Below are positions 12,354-24,300 of a DNA stretch of 64,000 bases, piece by piece (position 1 is the stretch's first letter; the number at the start of each line of letters is the position of its first letter). A model generated the notes under the pieces. It was not told the DNA's origin. It saw nothing but the letters and a program-made list of their open reading frames with translations, and ran no database searches. This DNA comes from Glutinoglossum americanum (Eukaryota; Ascomycota; Geoglossomycetes; Geoglossales; Geoglossaceae), in the NCBI GenBank assembly GCA_020080175.1, contig JAGHQL010000048.1:70120-134119 (forward strand), in the 5' to 3' direction. A program made the position numbers and the translations under genes.

Positions 12354-13918
12354 TCAAACAACCTCGCCTTCTTCGCTCAGCTCTTCATCCTTCACCTTCT
12401 CAACTCCATTCTCGGGTTTTCTCTCCGGAGCAGCCTCCTGGGTATTATTCAGCTCCACAGTCTTTTGTCTCTTTCTTTCAGGTTCATCCGGAGTTCGGCC
12501 ACCCCATGGTATGTCACCGTTTCCTCCCGCCTCTTTATGAGATCGTGCTAGAGTATCGTTACTACTTGGATGGCCAGGGTGCGATTTCTCGCTCTGCACA
12601 CTCCCTTCTCTGGCCCTCTTTGCCGATTTTTGAGCATCGCGATCTCGACGCCCTTCATCGCTGCCAGATATAGACATTGATGACCCTTCGAGACTGTTGT
12701 TATGGTTGAGGTGAGGGGTCGGTGGCTCTGGCTCAGCTGTGGGGGACTGCTGAGCTCTGGTCCTGTTAGACAAAGGGTCCGTGTCTTCTGGCGTTCGAGC
12801 ATAAATATTCTCCGAGTGTTTGAGGGGACTGAGCTCGTACACGGTGGCCATATAGTTGCATGCCTTTTTTATGTCCTTTAGTTCCACCCTAACCACATCC
12901 CACCACGCCCGGCCACCTTGGTCTGGAAACGCGACCTCACAGTGCTTAGCGGCACAATATAGAGCAGCAGCGGCAATCGTCCTCGACGGAAAAAGTAAGC
13001 AGAGCATTGTCAGATGGCTGTCGTTGAGGAAAGCCCAAGCCGAATTCCGCAGCTTCTTATTGTTTTGTTCGTGGAATAGCACTAGAAACTGGAAAAGCGT
13101 ATGGTATGGCGGCTCCAGAGATAGGTCAAAGCACATGGCTTCAAGAAGTATCTCTTCATTAAGTAATATGGTATCTTTCCATCTCCAGAATTCCTTCGCC
13201 TGTTCGTCAACTATCAAATTCGTGTTTTTCTGAGCGACACGGCAACAGGCAATGACTAGTTCCTTCATCTTCCGGCAATTTTCTTCTACCTTAGTTGCAA
13301 GGAAAAGTGCTGTGGCAGCGATAGCCTGTAGGGGCGGTGTGGTTAGTAAATTTCGAACTGACTCGAAAAAATGGGTAATTCGGGTTCAGGTTGACGGACA
13401 TAGTAATGAAATGTAGGCCTTCCTTCTTTTTCCACCATCGAATACCGCATGTAGAATCTATGTAGAAACACGCTCGCCGTTGCTAGTGTCAGCTGAGGTA
13501 GCTTCAACATGATTCCTACTTGCGTGATGAAGTTAACGCCCTTGCTTCGGTTCTCTCGTTCTTGTTCTGCAGACATGCCATCGAGCATAGAAGGTGTCTG
13601 GGACAACTCCTCCTCGCTGAAGAGCCATTGAGATCCAACAGTGGCAGGTGCGGAGTTCGATGAGGCGGGAGGCATCCTGCTTTGATGGCGAGAGGAGGGA
13701 CTATCAAGAGATGGTGGGTCGGGAGCAGGAGGTGGCGGTTTCAAATTGGAATATGATAAAGGTGAGCTTGAACCAGACGCTGTGATCTGGGAAGAATGGC
13801 CGGGTATGCGTGCGCTAAGTTGATGAAGAGATCCGTTTAAAGAAGAACCGTTACAACTAGGAGGAGGCCGAGCCGGCAGCGAAGGATGGGGAGACGGAAG
13901 TCTTTCGAGAATTGTCAT
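12354..13918 (-). CDS. Cyclin T/K-type transcriptional cyclin, Pch1-like
   Basis: This is the cyclin partner of a CDK9-type (P-TEFb) kinase that phosphorylates the polymerase II C-terminal domain and elongation factors. Exons are 13918-13400 and 13325-12354. The 74-bp intron has a perfect TTACTAAC branch site and an uncommon GTCCGT donor. The product is 496 residues. A Pro/Ser-rich N-terminus precedes the cyclin core at about residue 100: QWLFSEEELSQTPSM, then VGIMLKLPQLTLATASVFLH, and after the splice AIAATALFLATKVEENCRKM. A second cyclin repeat (LLEAMCFDLSLEPPY onward) completes the fold. The C-terminal about 170 residues are charged and disordered with Lys/Arg clusters. It resembles S. pombe Pch1 and Aspergillus PchA more than cyclin C. 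Confidence 0.9.
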
Positions 13919-14361
13919 TAGCGTGATGTTATGGTTTTGGCTGCTCAATTATTTAAACAATAGATGTATTCCAGAGTGAATGTCAGTTGGATCGTTCAAT
14001 GGCGGTGCGATATCCTGTTAACGCCGCTTGAGAAGCACAATAGAAGGTACTGTAAACGAGTGAGACAAACGAGCCTAACGATCCAATTCGGCATACCAAC
14101 TTGGTTTCTTCGCGAGACAATAGGCCAAAACCCAAATGGTGCAGGCATCCCATTGTACCAATTCGAGCCATGCCTTGAAAGGCTCCTAGAAAAATGACGA
14201 AGCACCGTCCATAGAACGTCGTGGTGAAGGTCTCTCAGAACAACGAAATTTTCACTTTGCATTGGTGAGAAATCTACAAACGGGACCTTGTAGGCAAACA
14301 AGAGGCCGATTACGATGATTCGTTTCATTCAATTTATGGCCAAAAGGTGATAACTAGATAA
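13919..14361. other. Intergenic region between the cyclin start and the trimethyllysine dioxygenase 3' end
   Basis: This is 443 bp, serving as promoter of the leftward cyclin gene and 3' flank of the upstream dioxygenase gene. A minus-strand open stretch (13996-14328) has no recognisable family and is not called. Confidence 0.5.
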
Positions 14362-16210
14362 CTATAGACGTCTCAAAACAACTTCGCGACCAAGATTCGT
14401 CATTCGGTGTCTCGATAAGAAGTCATCATAATTAACTAAATCGGTGGGCGTCAATTTAGCATGTAGACATCTGGACCATTTTTGGAGCTGTATCAAAACA
14501 TACTATAACCTCCGCATATTCTCCTTTTACCGGCGAAGGCCGAACGACCATGCAAAACTCGCCAATTGTCGAAGACTGGCAGATCGTTAGGAATGCTTGG
14601 TGGGGTCTAGGTAAACGCACCTAGTGGTCTCCCCGGCCGGAGCTGCTCCCAGTACTCCACACTTGGTCTTCGTAAGATTTCGCTCCATCTCCAAGCCGCC
14701 TCGTACCAATCTTCCAGGGACTTATCATCCAACCAACTGTCCATAGTCGCCCTGTCACTAGGATTCCACCTTATACGATATAGAGATTCACCGGCGCTTT
14801 TGAACACTGGTTCGAATATTAATGGCTCAATCGATACTCCCTCATTCCCGCTGGAATGGGTGCGAATTGGTTTTTGGCTAAGAACTTTGAACGAGCTTGG
14901 CGCCTCTTTCTCCAAAATTTTGGCCGCGGCAAAGCCGTCGACGAGAAGCGATTCACCGCCGGAGCCATCAGTATGAGATAAGAGGTGGAACATCTGGAGG
15001 CCTGCAGGGTCTGAAAAATATGTTGTGTCAGTGTGAGCTTGCAAAGCGAGGGACGTATATGCAGTGTCCTTCGATGAAAGGTCGGCCGTAAAATCATAGA
15101 AGCCACCTAAGAATTCTATTAGTACCAAAGGAGGACGACTAGGGGTTCTTGGGGTTCAACCATAGTGTGTGGGTCGGATGAATGCGATGCGTTCTAGAAG
15201 TTCTTGTGTCTTCTCTGGGGACACAGGACAGCCATCCACATAGCAAAAGCCAAATTCGCGCTATTCACAGGTTTAGTACACCTCGAAACTTGGGCAGAAT
15301 CATACAATTTTAGATGTCCATTCCGCCACTCCTTTGTCTGATGCCATAACATCTTTGTACTGCACCGTTGGAGGGTTCTGACCAATTTCCCTTCCCCATA
15401 GCGAGAACCTTATACCATTAGTGCGGGAAAGGCCAATCGCTGATGGACATGGGAAGATAATCACTTTGGAGTTTCCGGGAACCAATATCTAGGTTTATAC
15501 GTATGCCGTCGCAGCCAATCCCATGAGAAAAAACTTTCGTGATGGTCGTTTTTCCCTGGCTCTCATCAACTTCTGATTATCCAAATCCCCGCTTGAGGAA
15601 GTCATACATAATATCTGTACCCCCCGCCTATGAGCCTCAACAGCCTCTGCTTGAATGTCTTTCGGTATCTACAGACGGAACGTTATAATGCAAGCTAGTA
15701 GAAGTAATACCTGAGACATCACATACGCTTAAGATATCCAGCAGCCGCTGCCTGGTCTCCTCGTGGAAGCATTCTTTGCATTGACAGTGATCCCTAGCGT
15801 CATTGAGTTGAGCATATTCGAAAGACACCCTACTCAGAATTCTTACCTCAACCAGATATTGTGACTAGCGGATCGAATCTTCTCGTAAGTAAGGTTCACG
15901 GATATTTGAGTGACGGCTGTGCTTCGGGGATATACAATTGAGACGCCCTAACCGGCCCCGGTAGGGTGACCATCTTTCCATCAAACGCTATTTGCCCTTT
16001 CCAATCCTTCCAGCCCTGATGACACTGAATTACAGCGGCACTCTAGAGATAATTGTTAAGTGAAGGTTGATTGATGTAGTGGCTTACCTTCTCATGGGAT
16101 GCTACCCGCTTTATCTTTACTTGGGATAGCATCCTAGGTCTCTGTGACGATATGCAAACACTCCAGCACCTTGCTCGATTACGAGCTAAGCACCCCCTAA
16201 TGAGCGACAT
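14362..16210 (-). CDS. Epsilon-N-trimethyllysine dioxygenase (first step of carnitine synthesis)
   Basis: This is a 2-oxoglutarate/Fe(II) dioxygenase that hydroxylates trimethyllysine, the first step to carnitine. My model has ten exons: 16210-16088, 15947-15847, 15793-15727, 15668-15608, 15555-15465, 15408-15306, 15260-15161, 15106-14621, 14575-14504 and 14435-14362. It is 425 residues with all phases consistent. The N-terminus is Arg/Ser-rich, without acids, fitting mitochondrial import. IWLRDHCQCKEC begins the DUF971-type zinc-binding domain. SWDWLRRHTY leads to the TauD fold with GFCYVDGCPV. AHTDTTYF holds the HxD metal ligands, FDNWRVLHGRSAF the distal His, and KRRICGGY the 2-oxoglutarate Arg. 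The tail is NYDDFLSRHR. The start of exon 2 is the least certain boundary (an extra small exon at about 15960-16042 is possible). Gamma-butyrobetaine hydroxylase is the alternative, less likely by motif. Confidence 0.88.
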
Positions 16211-16582
16211 TGCTATTGTGGTGTATTTAGTGGTTCACTAAGTCGGTAAGTATGCGGTTTTAACAGGGCATATGATTTGCGAGGATGTCGTTCAAACATG
16301 CTATTTCTTAATGGGGATTTGAAAGGGCCGGGCCCACCTAAACCCTGCTAGCCTATTATTCGCTCCTGCTCTAACGGCGTACAAAAGGGGAAGGGAAATG
16401 GTTTGATTGGAGAAGATGCGCATGCAGGTTCAAGAGCATTGAATGTTGGAGAGCCTACTATTATCGGATTAGCTTTTTTTTGGTTCAGGGGGATGAATGT
16501 TAGTTAAAATAGTAATAATAGTGTGGAGCTTTTTATTATTATATTATCACCAACTCAAGCCCCAAAAAACATAAAAATAAAG
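16211..16582. other. Intergenic region upstream of the dioxygenase gene
   Basis: This is 372 bp of AT-rich promoter/spacer, with T- and TTATTA-rich sequence at 16480-16560 just downstream of the tRNA 3' end. No gene is seen. Confidence 0.5.
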
Positions 16583-16662
16583 TGGACGAGCAGGGAGTCG
16601 AACCCTGGGCCTCCCGCACATGTGAATGCAAAGCGGGCGCTCTACCACTGAGCTACACGCCC
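16583..16662 (-). tRNA. tRNA-Ala (TGC) with a small intron
   Basis: The sequence folds as an 80-nt tRNA gene. The acceptor stem is GGGCGTG with CTCGTCC, including one T-T mismatch. The D-arm is GTAGCTCAGTGGTAGAGC. The anticodon stem CCCGC/GCGGG encloses TGC. The T-arm contains GGTTCGACTCC. After the nucleotide 3' of the anticodon there are 8 extra nucleotides (about TTCACATG), read as an intron at the canonical 37/38 position. No CCA is encoded. It sits between the dioxygenase promoter and the Rpt5 promoter. Confidence 0.93.
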
Positions 16663-16909
16663 AATGTATATATCATATTCAAAAGTAATTCGCTACTTGA
16701 ATAATTTTGGTTCGTGCTTGGAGCTCGCTTAAATCTTAAAGTACCTCGCACGCACAGAGCCGCATCTCTCAACATCCAAGAAGTTTAACACTTTCTTGCA
16801 TTATCGTCTCACTTGGAATAACAGAATACTTCCTATCTTGTAACTTCCACTAAGAATTTCCAAGTCTTGGGTCTTTCTTTCTACAGGTGTCTCTCCGTTT
16901 CGGCTGAAA

Positions 16910-18421
16910 ATGTCTACCCTAGAAGACCTAGATGACCTTGAGCGTGAAGGAAAGGAAGAGAAGGATGATGGTGGCAAGAAGCCTGATCAGAATGGTGATG
17001 CTGAAATGAAGGATGCCGGTATTATGAATAAGAAAGAGAAGAAGGATGAGGACTTAATAGATCCTGAGATTCTGCACGCCAGTACACAAGACATCAACAA
17101 TCGAAGGCGACTTTTGGAGAATGATTTGAGAATCATGAAGGGTGAGCATAACCGGTTAACACATGAGAAATCATCCATGCAGGAGAAGACCAAGGAGAAT
17201 ATGGAGAAAATCGAAAATAATAGGTACGATCATATTTGACAAGGCTCCGGGGAGTAGTACATCGATTGCAATATTTAGCTAATATCTTCGCAGACAACTT
17301 CCTTACCTTGTGGGTAATGTTGTTGAGCTCCTAGATATGGACCCAACCGCTGAGGCGGCAGAAGAAGGTGCCAATATCGACCTGGACGCTACACGGGTGG
17401 GCAAATCCGCTGTCATCAAGACCTCTACTCGTCAAACTATCTTTCTCCCCATAATCGGTCTCGTGGATGCAGACAAGCTCAAGCCTGCGGACCTTATTGG
17501 ACTTAATAAGGACTCCTATCTCGTTCTAGACACCCTACCGGCCGAGTATGACAGCCGTGTCAAAGCTATGGAGGTGGACGAGAAGCCAACTGAAAAGTAT
17601 ACTGATGTCGGCGGCCTTGACAAGCAGATTGAAGAACTAGTCGAGGCGGTTGTGATGCCTATGAAGGAGGCGGACAGATTCAAAAAGATTGGCATCAAGC
17701 CTCCAAAAGGTTCATCGCCGCAATTTTGCATTTCCGTGCCCACCGCTAACCACTCCCCAAACTAGGTGCTCTCATGTATGGTCCCCCGGGCACGGGCAAA
17801 ACTCTCCTCGCCCGTGCCTGTGCCGCTCAAACCGACGCTACATTTCTCAAGCTTGCCGGCCCGCAACTTGTGCAAATGTTCATAGGGGATGGCGCCAAAC
17901 TGGTCCGCGACGCTTTCGCACTCGCCAAGGAGAAGGCCCCCGCCATCATCTTCATCGATGAGCTCGATGCCGTCGGGACCAAACGCTTCGACAGCGAGAA
18001 GAGTGGCGACCGCGAGGTGCAACGTACTATGCTGGAGCTCCTCAACCAACTCGATGGCTTTGCGTCCGACGACCGCGTCAAGGTCCTCGCGGCTACCAAC
18101 CGTGTCGACGTGCTCGACCCCGCCCTTCTCCGAAGTGGTCGTCTTGACCGGAAAATCGAATTCCCTCTTCCGAACGAGGAAGCACGAGCGCAGATCTTAC
18201 GTATCCACTCTCGCAAGATGACCGTCGACGACGCTGTCAACTGGATGGAGCTCGCTAGGTCGACAGACGAATTTGGTGGCGCACAGCTCAAGGCTGTGTG
18301 TGTTGAAGCGGGGATGATTGCTTTGAGGGCTGGACATGTGAAGATTGGTCATGAGCACTACGTCGATGCCATTGCGGAGGTGCAGGCTAAGCGTAAGGAT
18401 ATTATGGGCTTTTATATTTAA
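16910..18421 (+). CDS. RPT5: 26S proteasome regulatory AAA-ATPase Rpt5
   Basis: This is one of the six ATPases of the proteasome base that unfold substrates and open the 20S gate. Exons are 16910-17223, 17294-17709 and 17766-18421, with introns of 70 and 56 bp; the product is 461 residues. The order is an acidic N-terminus, a coiled coil (about residues 50-110, ending [11 protein letters not shown]), an OB domain (about 110-190), and the AAA+ domain. Walker A is GPPGTGKT and Walker B is IIFIDELDA. The SRH region holds the arginine fingers ([13 protein letters not shown]). The C-terminus FYI is an HbYX motif that docks into the 20S alpha ring. The product matches Rpt5/Tbp1/PSMC3 rather than the other Rpt subunits through its [11 protein letters not shown] helix and the DVGGLDKQI segment. 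Confidence 0.97.
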
Positions 18422-19903
18422 TTCGATATTAGAGCTAGAAGCTAGCTAGTACAATAGACAATATGCCTCCCTTGGCACCACCCGACCATGGCAATGCCCT
18501 TTGCATGAGCGATATATAGCAGACAGCTTAGTCCGTAAATTTCTGCAAGAGGGTTAGTTGGTGTTGAGATTGGAGACGTGTATTTAATCGAAGCTCTTGA
18601 TAGTGCCATGTATTAGACATCCTATCAATATAGAATTGACATGTTGCATTGATTGGCCTCTTTGGTACGACAAAGATGTGCACCAACAGATATGCACACC
18701 AAAAATCAATCACTTGAGAGCATGACATGGTTTCATCATATTCTAATGTTTTCAATGGGCACCAACTGGTGCTCCCCGTTTCTTTTGTGAATTTGAATAC
18801 CCCCAAATCTGTAGTAGCCCTTTAAAACTTTTCATAACTGCCGTGTTCCACCACCGGGATATGAAAAATCTCCCCACGTCTGATTGGAAGTGAGGAAAAA
18901 AAAAAAGGGAAAGCCCATCTTGAAGGGGAAAAGGGTGAACATTTGCACAAACCTAACTAACTAGGCGGATCTTTTTGCACAAACCCTTTTTGCCGCCGTG
19001 AAAGGCTACCAACCAGGTAGGCAGATGGACGCTTGTTGCATCGAGATTTAAAAAAAAAAGAGGGGTGAAAAAGTGCAAAAGATTAGCCCAGTAGCTAGCA
19101 AAGTGGAGGAAAGGGCAGGATCAAACCCAGCAACTGCCCGCAGCATAAACATCCGCGCAGCCAACAAGCCCTCCCCGATTAATTACAAAAAGTTCGTTCA
19201 AGTGCCACCAGCATTCACAAAATTAGCCTTGCCGAGCCAAAAAGGCCTCGTTCAACGAGAGACAGGGTGATTGCCACAATCATCGGGGCAATGTAACATC
19301 TCAAGAGAACCAGAAAGAGAAACCATAGGCATTGCAATAAAAGAAACACCAAAGCCGAACCATGCCATCGCTGGAGACAAAAAATAAAGAAAGAGAGTCC
19401 TGGGGTAATGTGCAGAAAAAAAGTCTAGTTTGATGGACAGAAAAACTTGACGTCCCAAGCCCTGAATACAAAATTGAAAGAAACCGTGATGTAGACATTA
19501 GCAGTAGGCGCGGAGTGAAAGGGAAAAAAGGTTCGATCTCTGGGGAATAAGGTTGGAAATACGACTGCATGCTCAGGAAATCGACATCTCGTAAGGAACC
19601 AGATAAAGACTTGAAGAGAAACCGCAAGACCCAAGCTTCCTCCATATAACCCATGGTATCTGAAGACCTCCATGCAGTGCGACTAGAGAAGGTGTATGCA
19701 ACTGGAAAAGCGACTAGCAATTACAGACGATCGCCATCACCATGCGAAAGACTTTTCTAAGGTATTGGCGAAGAAAAAGAAAGAGGGAACCGGGAAAACA
19801 AGCTGACTCCCAAAATGTCGGTACAAACTTTTCTAGAGTAGAGACCATCTCATGAGCTCGATCATTCAGACAAGTGAGACGTCATCAAGAGACGCTCCTC
19901 AAG
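18422..19903. other. Convergent intergenic region, RPT5 / CLG1-like cyclin
   Basis: This is 1.48 kb between convergent stops. It has A-runs near 18898-18906 and 19050-19058. Reading frames on the minus strand (for example 19301-19720) have no recognisable similarity. It is probably a long 3' UTR plus spacer. Confidence 0.5.
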
Positions 19904-21367
19904 CTAACCAACAACCGTCTGAGGTCCGAAACCGGAAGCCATGAAGTACGAGTCGTTAGGCCTCCCACAATAGGCACAGCCACAACCAGCGCCATGCCAA
20001 GGGGAGTGATGCGAATAATATTGCGCATATGGCGTGTGGTGATAGGAAGGTGGCTGGGAAGGGATATGAGATGAGTGACTGGATCCAGGAACTGGTCTCA
20101 TCGAATACTGAGGCGGGGCGTGAGACGGGAGGTGGTAGGGTGACCACCCAAAGTATTCGGGCGTATTAGGTCCGGTCTCGGGTGCTGATGGTGGTGACCG
20201 TTCCGTATTTGATCGAGCATAGGACCAAGCACTCTGGTCGAACAAAGATGGAGTCAGATGAGCGGGCTGTGCCTCCACGCTCATGCTTGATACTGGCGCG
20301 CCGGTATAATGCGATGGATAAAGTGGAGTCGAGGGAAAGACCTTGCTCTGCTGTCTCTGGATGCTAGTGTCAAGCGGAGCCAATTTCGGTGCGATAGGAA
20401 CCTTGGACGAGGCTCTATTTCTCCACGCATCCCAGTGATCCTGCCAAACCGTGAAGCCCTTTTGTTCTTCTGGGCCGAGCATCAACTTCCACTTGATCGC
20501 CACTAACCATTCGATTTCCAACGTGTTTAGTTCGGTGACAGAGATCGACGATACTTCTGACCAAGAGCGATTCTGGAAGGTGTTATCATCCAGGAATTTA
20601 CTTGCAAGAAGAAGCGAGACCGTGAGCATGCGATAAACCTGACTCCCAGCTTTGTTGGGTTGACTGAATTGTCCATTCGCGGAGAGCATGGTAATTCGGG
20701 TGTTAAGATAGTACAACCCTAAGAGAATGGTAGCGCACGGAAGTCGAGTAGAAGACAAAATCTGCGAAACAAACTTCCGAAACGCTGGCGGTACCGGAGA
20801 GCCAGGTTGAACACTTCGGATGATGTCAATATCTGCCAGACAGATGCGGGTCATATAGAGAGCATACATTCCCTGTGACATTTCTGCCACATACTCCGAC
20901 ATTTGATCCATCTCATAATCAAGCTTCGCAGAGACGCCTCCGACAGGTTTCTCCTCTTTCGGTTGCTCATGCCTTGGCAACCGGTCTTGGTGATGCTGCT
21001 GATGCTGAGTAGCCGCCTCGTCCAAGACCGAGCGGTCTGGCATCCTAATCGGCGGAAGAACCGGGGCAGTTATTGGTGCGCCATACATGTGGTTCTGGTG
21101 TCCAATACCGGGTGCAGGAGCTCCAGGATAGGCCGGAGGCTGGTGATACATCATCGGAGGCGGAGGAGCAAATGCAGAAGCTTGGTCGTAAGGTTCCAAG
21201 TACTCGTAGCCACGCTTGTCATGGCGCATCCTCATACCGGGGTGTGCTTTATATGGCGGTAGCTGGTTGACTTGCATGCCTCCAGACCCTGTGGCAGCAT
21301 ACGCCGGAAGGTATTCGGGAGGTGTGGGGGGCATGTGCCGCGGATATGAGCGAGAGAGGAAAGGCAT
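19904..21367 (-). CDS. Pho80/Pcl-type cyclin, CLG1-like
   Basis: This is a regulatory cyclin for a Pho85/PHO-type CDK, of the group containing yeast Clg1 and S. pombe Mug80. It is a single exon of 487 residues. The N-terminal about 150 residues are Pro/Tyr/His-rich. The cyclin box spans about 155-300: VAEMSQGMYALYMTRICLAD, then FVSQILSSTRLPCATILLGL, LTVSLLLASKFLDDNTFQNR and LNTLEIEWLVAIKWKL. The C-terminal about 180 residues are again low complexity (Pro, Ser, His, Tyr) and end with a cysteine cluster GCGCAYCGRP, common in fungal Clg1 homologues. The start is the only ATG giving the full conserved N-terminus (PRHMPPTPPEYLPAY). Upstream lies an unusually long gene-free leader. Confidence 0.9.
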   Translation of the reverse strand: MPFLSRSYPRHMPPTPPEYLPAYAATGSGGMQVNQLPPYKAHPGMRMRHDKRGYEYLEPYDQASAFAPPPPMMYHQPPAYPGAPAPGIGHQNHMYGAPITAPVLPPIRMPDRSVLDEAATQHQQHHQDRLPRHEQPKEEKPVGGVSAKLDYEMDQMSEYVAEMSQGMYALYMTRICLADIDIIRSVQPGSPVPPAFRKFVSQILSSTRLPCATILLGLYYLNTRITMLSANGQFSQPNKAGSQVYRMLTVSLLLASKFLDDNTFQNRSWSEVSSISVTELNTLEIEWLVAIKWKLMLGPEEQKGFTVWQDHWDAWRNRASSKVPIAPKLAPLDTSIQRQQSKVFPSTPLYPSHYTGAPVSSMSVEAQPAHLTPSLFDQSAWSYARSNTERSPPSAPETGPNTPEYFGWSPYHLPSHAPPQYSMRPVPGSSHSSHIPSQPPSYHHTPYAQYYSHHSPWHGAGCGCAYCGRPNDSYFMASGFGPQTVVG

Positions 21368-24300
21368 GGCTTAGGTAGTAAGAGCCGGTGTCGGGAGAAG
21401 AGAACAGAACGATGGGTGTTAACACCACTGTCAAAGGTTGGTGATCGTCAGCCACACAGAGAACACTCGGGGATTTAATGCTGGGTGAGTTCTCTTCGAG
21501 ACCTAGCAACGTACCAGTTCGTGTTCGCTCCTCGAGACACGAGGAAGAGCTACGACGGAGCGTGAGCTCTTGCTAAGAGCCTTACTAACAAATCCTTAGG
21601 TTGTACTCATATACTAGGATTTCCGTTTGATGGTAGTTGATAGTGGATAGAACGATGTGAATCGTTCAAAGTATGCGGATCAAAGGCGTCAAGTGGTCGT
21701 CACGCTGGATAACAGTAGTCGCTCAAAACAAACAGGTAAGACCAAGATGGGGAGTGGAAAAGTGTTTCGGAAATCGAACGCAAAGGTTGACTGCCTTTGA
21801 CCGCTAGACGAGATTGTTGCGGATTGATGCGAGTCGTGAGCTGTTGATAGGCTTGACGCAGATCAAGCAGCCTGAACGGGCGAGGACTTAGTTAAAAGCT
21901 CGCGACGCGACTCGGAGTCCCTCAAAGAGAAGACTTCAGCAGTATTAATTATTCGCTGGGATAGCCGCAGATAGAAATCGCCTTGCAAGATTGTATCCAG
22001 TCCAACTCGAATTGTCGTGTCGTCGGATCGGTGACCTTGGGTAGCAGCCAACAGTTAAACGGTGGAATAGAACGAAGACGCTGCAAATGATGCAAAATGA
22101 ACAAAGTTGAAGGATCGTGTGGGTCTGTTTAGATGCCGTGACGATGGCTGAACAATCAGGCGATGCAGCGAGGCGACTTGCGCTGCGGACGGCGGCGGAG
22201 ACGTTCGTTAAGGGTGGCTGTGATCGCCGATGCTGAGATACTAGGGGGCAAGGAGACCCAGTTCTAGAAACAGGAAACGGAGGAAGGGTGAATAGAAAGA
22301 GATCGTCAAGAAAGACAACGGCCTTCTATGTTTCCCTATAGAGTCGCGGATGAATCTCTTGCCGGTGCTCGTTGTGCGAGTTGACCCTTATTTTCCAATT
22401 TTTTTTTTGCCGACGGACCGGAAACTTCCCACCACTGCGAAAGCTGAAACGTCGTGGAAATTGACCTTTTAATTTTCGTGACCGGAGGATGAGGAAGAGA
22501 GGAGGCGGAAGGATAGGACAAAAAAGAAGGAGATTGAGATGAGAGGAGTTTATTTCGAAGGGAGATTTGGTGGTGATGAAGGATGACGGAAGAGCGGACC
22601 AGGTTGGGTGGGTGTTGGGTTGAAAGGGAATGGGGTGGTTGCGTGATGGGGTTGGGTGAGAGATGAGTCGCCAGCCAGTGTGTACAAACTGTTCAGTTAG
22701 CACCACTGGCTGCCCTATCTAAAACTCTAGGGAGTAATCTGGTGCTGTCTTGCCGAGAGCACCCTTGAGAATAGCTCAGCGGCGGGCCTAATTCAACGGA
22801 CCCCAGCCATTCTCAGGAAAAAAAAGTAAGCGACCCGATTCGGCAGGTTTTCTTTGGGCAGTTTTACCACAGAGTGTATGCAGACGTTGGGGGTGTGAGC
22901 AGAAAGATGCGAGAGGCAAAGGCGGTAAAAATATGAAGGAGTTATGCACAGTGAAGCAGATTTTTCCGCCCCTCGGAGAGGGTAGAGTTAGTAATTTGCA
23001 GTTTTAACTGGATGAGGGAAATCAAACCTGCACCCATTCTGCTGTTTTTGCCCTTGACCGCTCTCTTGCACGCTGCACGCACGTCCACCACCCGTCGCAG
23101 AAACAAGCACAACGGGGATGCCCGACGAATCAGATTCGCATCTGCGTGAGGAACGCGTCTGCTAGGGAGAGCGAATAGGAAAAGACCCCATCTCGCCCAT
23201 GATTTTTTCATTTCTTGTGGCTCGTGTTCCACAACTAGTTTTCGAATCAGCTCGCCACCCGAGCACATAAATCCGTTTCCATGCCTGCTTCGTCTTTCTT
23301 CCAGGAGGCACAAGGGGCTTTGGAAATAGCACGGTAGAGTACATAGGGACAAGCTTGGGCTGGTGATGGCTTAGACTCTGAGTTTACACGATGATATTTC
23401 CAGTGTCTGTTCTAACTGCCGCCGGACGCGCTGATGCCAGACTGACCATACGGCATAATCCGTTGAACTAACTGACCGAGCCTGACCGACCGGTCTCTCA
23501 AGGTTGAGTCGCACGTTGCATGTGTGTATGTATGTACGAGTATGTATGTACCAGGTGCCTACCCAACGCGAGAAAAGTTGCCTGCTTCTTTTTTTACCTG
23601 TGACTTTGCAGAAATTTATCATCGCGTCGTATATGTGGCACTTTCTTTCGCATTTCTACGGGGGTTAGATATTTCGCTTCCCAACATGCAGCCAGCGAGG
23701 CGCTAGGATATCATAAGACTCCGCTGTGCCCAAAGATCGGGGGAAAATGACAGGAAGCATCACGTACCGCGTATGTCGAAACCGGGGCATTTTGATTAAA
23801 AATAATAAATAAAACAGGCAATGTTTCTCATGCTCATTGACGCGACCGACCCGTATTGCCACTCCGAGTGAGTCGTCTGCGGGCTCTTGGTCATACTTCT
23901 TATCCGCCACTGCAGTGAAGTGCGTTCGCAGTCCCCCAAATAAAAGCCCATACGCATGCCCACTCAACCCTAAAAGGGGATGGCCCCAAAAGGTCTTCCA
24001 GGAATGCGGCATTTCTGATTCGATCAACCGAGACACCCTTTGTGTGCGGGGAGATTTGGACCAGAAGATCGAGAACGTTTCTGGTTGCTTTGATTACCGA
24101 GCATATGCGGTCAGAGCGTGGCTGCGCATGGCTTGGGGGATCGAATGACCCGAAGAAGGCCAGATCGTCCCAATCTGAGTACTACGGCGCACCATAGGAT
24201 ACGATATGACTGTCCTGTTGGAAGGAAATTTTGCGCGACCGCTATTCGAATCGATGTTGTGTTCGCCCAGTAGTCTTGCCGCACAGCCCCTAGAGTCGCA

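Noticed and set aside
13996-14328. Minus-strand 110-codon frame between cyclin and dioxygenase genes
   Set aside because: No homology or transcript signals; fits 3' and promoter sequence.
15960-16042. Possible extra small exon in the dioxygenase gene
   Set aside because: A single 140-bp intron to 15947 gives consistent phase and is simpler; RNA data would decide.
22942-23352. Minus-strand 136-codon frame in the long gap
   Set aside because: No family resemblance and ordinary composition; not enough to call a gene.
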